Part shown: piece after piece, positions 5,705 to 6,953 of the stretch | Layout of the letters: each line of letters begins with the position of its first letter | Position numbering within the stretch: the stretch's first letter is position 1 | NCBI GenBank assembly: GCA_017521775.1 | Contig: JAFXBO010000138.1 | Location: forward strand, 1-6,953 | Length of the DNA stretch: 6,953 nt | Source of the DNA: Clostridia bacterium | GTDB lineage: Bacteria; Bacillota; Clostridia; UBA1381 | Direction of reading: 5' to 3' | Notes under the pieces: model-generated | Database searches by the model: none | Told to the model about the DNA's origin: nothing | What the model saw: only the letters and a program-made list of their open reading frames with translations | Position numbers and translations under genes: made by a program

Positions 5705-6953
5705 ATGCCATTGGATAAATCAATCAAAAAGGTTCTTGTAATAGGTTCAGGTCCGATTGTAATCGGTCAGGCTGCAGAGTTTGACTATTCAGGTACTCAG
5801 GCCTGTGCTGCGATTAAAGAAGAGGGCGTTGAGGTTGTTTTGGTAAACTCAAACCCTGCGACAATTATGACCGACAGAGGTATGGCAGATAAAACATATA
5901 TTGAGCCATTGACAATAGAATACCTTGAAGAGATAATTAAAAAGGAAAAACCGGATTCTGTTATAGCAGGAATGGGTGGTCAGACGGGACTTAATATGAC
6001 CTGTGAATTGTATGACAGAGGAATTTTGGATAAATATAATGTAAAAGTTATCGGTACATCAATTGAAGCTATAAAAGAGGGAGAAGACAGAGACAGCTTT
6101 AAGAGATTGATGGAGAGAACAAACCAACCTGTTGCACCGAGTGAGATTGTGACAGATGTTGAAAATGGTTTGAAATTTGCTCAAAAAATAGGATATCCTG
6201 TGATTGTCCGTCCTGCATATACCCTTGGAGGAACAGGTGGCGGAATTGCAGAAAATGAAGCTCAGCTCGTTGAAATATTATCACAAGGATTACATCTTTC
6301 CAGAGTTGGACAGGTTCTTTTGGAAAAGTCAATTAAGGGTTGGAAAGAAATTGAATTTGAAGTTATAAGAGACGCAAGCGGAAACTGCATCACAGTATGT
6401 TCAATGGAAAATGTTGACCCTGTCGGTGTTCATACAGGTGACTCAATAGTTGTTGCTCCTGCAGTGACTTTGGGACCTAAGGAATATAATATGTTAAGAC
6501 AGGCAGCTTTGGATATAATTTCTGCCATTGAAATTAAGGGTGGATGTAATGTTCAGTTTGCTCTTGACCCTGAAAGCTTTAACTATGCAGTTATAGAAAT
6601 CAACCCAAGAGTAAGCCGTTCTTCTGCATTGGCATCAAAAGCAACAGGTTATCCTATAGCAAAGGTTAATGCAAAAATTGCTTTGGGATATAACCTTGAT
6701 GAAATCAAAAATGCAGTGACAGGCTCTACCTATGCAATCAGTGAGCCTACAATAGACTATGTTGTAACAAAAATACCAAAATGGCCTTTTGACAAATTCT
6801 TTAATGCAAAGAGAAATCTTGGTACAAAGATGATGGCAACAGGAGAAGTTATGGCTATCGGAAGCAGTTTTGAAGCATCCTTATTAAAAGGTGTCAGGTC
6901 ACTTGAAATAGGTCAGTTCACTTTGGAGAGAGAAAGCTCAAAAAATCGTTCTC
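5705..6953 (+). CDS. carB: Carbamoyl-phosphate synthase large subunit, 3' end beyond window
   Basis: The first 416 residues are visible; full CarB has about 1,060-1,075. The large subunit makes carbamoyl phosphate from bicarbonate, ammonia and two ATP, for pyrimidine and arginine synthesis in the cytoplasm. The visible part is the complete carboxyphosphate-forming half: the pre-ATP-grasp fold with [20 protein letters not shown] (14-33) and GGQTGLN (91-97), then the first ATP-grasp domain with [12 protein letters not shown] (169-180), GWKEIEFEV (212-220), GVHTGDS (241-247) and [20 protein letters not shown] (298-317). Residues matching the known nucleotide and metal contacts are present: Arg129, Arg169, Glu215, His243, Gln284, Glu298, Asn300 and Arg302. 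From Gln284 on, numbering is one lower than in E. coli because of a one-residue gap near IKGGCN. After about residue 400 the oligomerization domain begins and is cut by the edge. I see no degeneration. It lies 1 nt after the carA stop and is cotranscribed with it. Confidence 0.96.
   Translation, partial: MPLDKSIKKVLVIGSGPIVIGQAAEFDYSGTQACAAIKEEGVEVVLVNSNPATIMTDRGMADKTYIEPLTIEYLEEIIKKEKPDSVIAGMGGQTGLNMTCELYDRGILDKYNVKVIGTSIEAIKEGEDRDSFKRLMERTNQPVAPSEIVTDVENGLKFAQKIGYPVIVRPAYTLGGTGGGIAENEAQLVEILSQGLHLSRVGQVLLEKSIKGWKEIEFEVIRDASGNCITVCSMENVDPVGVHTGDSIVVAPAVTLGPKEYNMLRQAALDIISAIEIKGGCNVQFALDPESFNYAVIEINPRVSRSSALASKATGYPIAKVNAKIALGYNLDEIKNAVTGSTYAISEPTIDYVVTKIPKWPFDKFFNAKRNLGTKMMATGEVMAIGSSFEASLLKGVRSLEIGQFTLERESSKNRS

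Noticed and set aside
5640..5705. A frameshift that would restore the CarA GATase domain
   Set aside because: No other frame here shows GATase motifs, and carB follows after 1 nt, so there is no room for the domain. A point frameshift cannot explain its loss.
6099..6332. Minus-strand 77-codon frame inside carB
   Set aside because: It is antisense to the conserved first ATP-grasp domain of CarB and has no family resemblance.

Overview
The window is AT-rich, has strong AGGAGG-type ribosome binding sites and sigma-A-like promoters, and encodes an SLH-domain surface protein, a membrane-anchored HtrA protease and a PgcA-type sugar phosphomutase. Together these suggest a low-GC Gram-positive bacterium of the Clostridia. 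I cannot name the genus from the sequence. No mobile element, CRISPR array, tRNA or rRNA is visible, and gene order looks like ordinary chromosomal core plus cell-envelope genes.

Layout. (1) Bases 1-1156, minus strand: the N-terminal 385 residues of a secreted protein with three SLH repeats; it runs off the left edge. (2) Bases 1157-1369: a divergent control region holding a minus-strand promoter, an 11-bp-arm inverted repeat and a probable extended -10 promoter for the next gene. (3) Bases 1370-2551, plus: an HtrA/DegP-family protease whose last codons form half of a perfect 15-bp terminator stem. (4) Bases 2570-4974, minus: pgcA followed 14 nt later by trmB, apparently one operon, convergent with htrA. 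(5) Bases 4975-5250: a second divergent control region, with clean promoters for pgcA and for the carbamoyl-phosphate synthase genes. The carA leader contains a long hairpin followed by a T run, and three phased copies of a 10-bp AT-rich element. (6) Bases 5251-6953, plus: carA then carB, with carB running off the right edge.

How the genes fit together. The left half is an envelope pair (surface protein and quality-control protease), divergently transcribed and possibly sharing an operator. PgcA links glucose-6-phosphate and glucose-1-phosphate for UDP-glucose and surface polymers; TrmB makes m7G46 in tRNA. CarA and CarB make carbamoyl phosphate for pyrimidines and arginine.

The main anomaly is carA. 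It encodes only the roughly 150-residue N-terminal domain that contacts CarB and stops where the glutaminase (GATase) domain should begin. A strong Shine-Dalgarno site and the carB start follow at once. Either this carbamoyl-phosphate synthase uses free ammonia, or the glutaminase is supplied in trans, or an in-frame deletion (real or an assembly error) has removed that domain.
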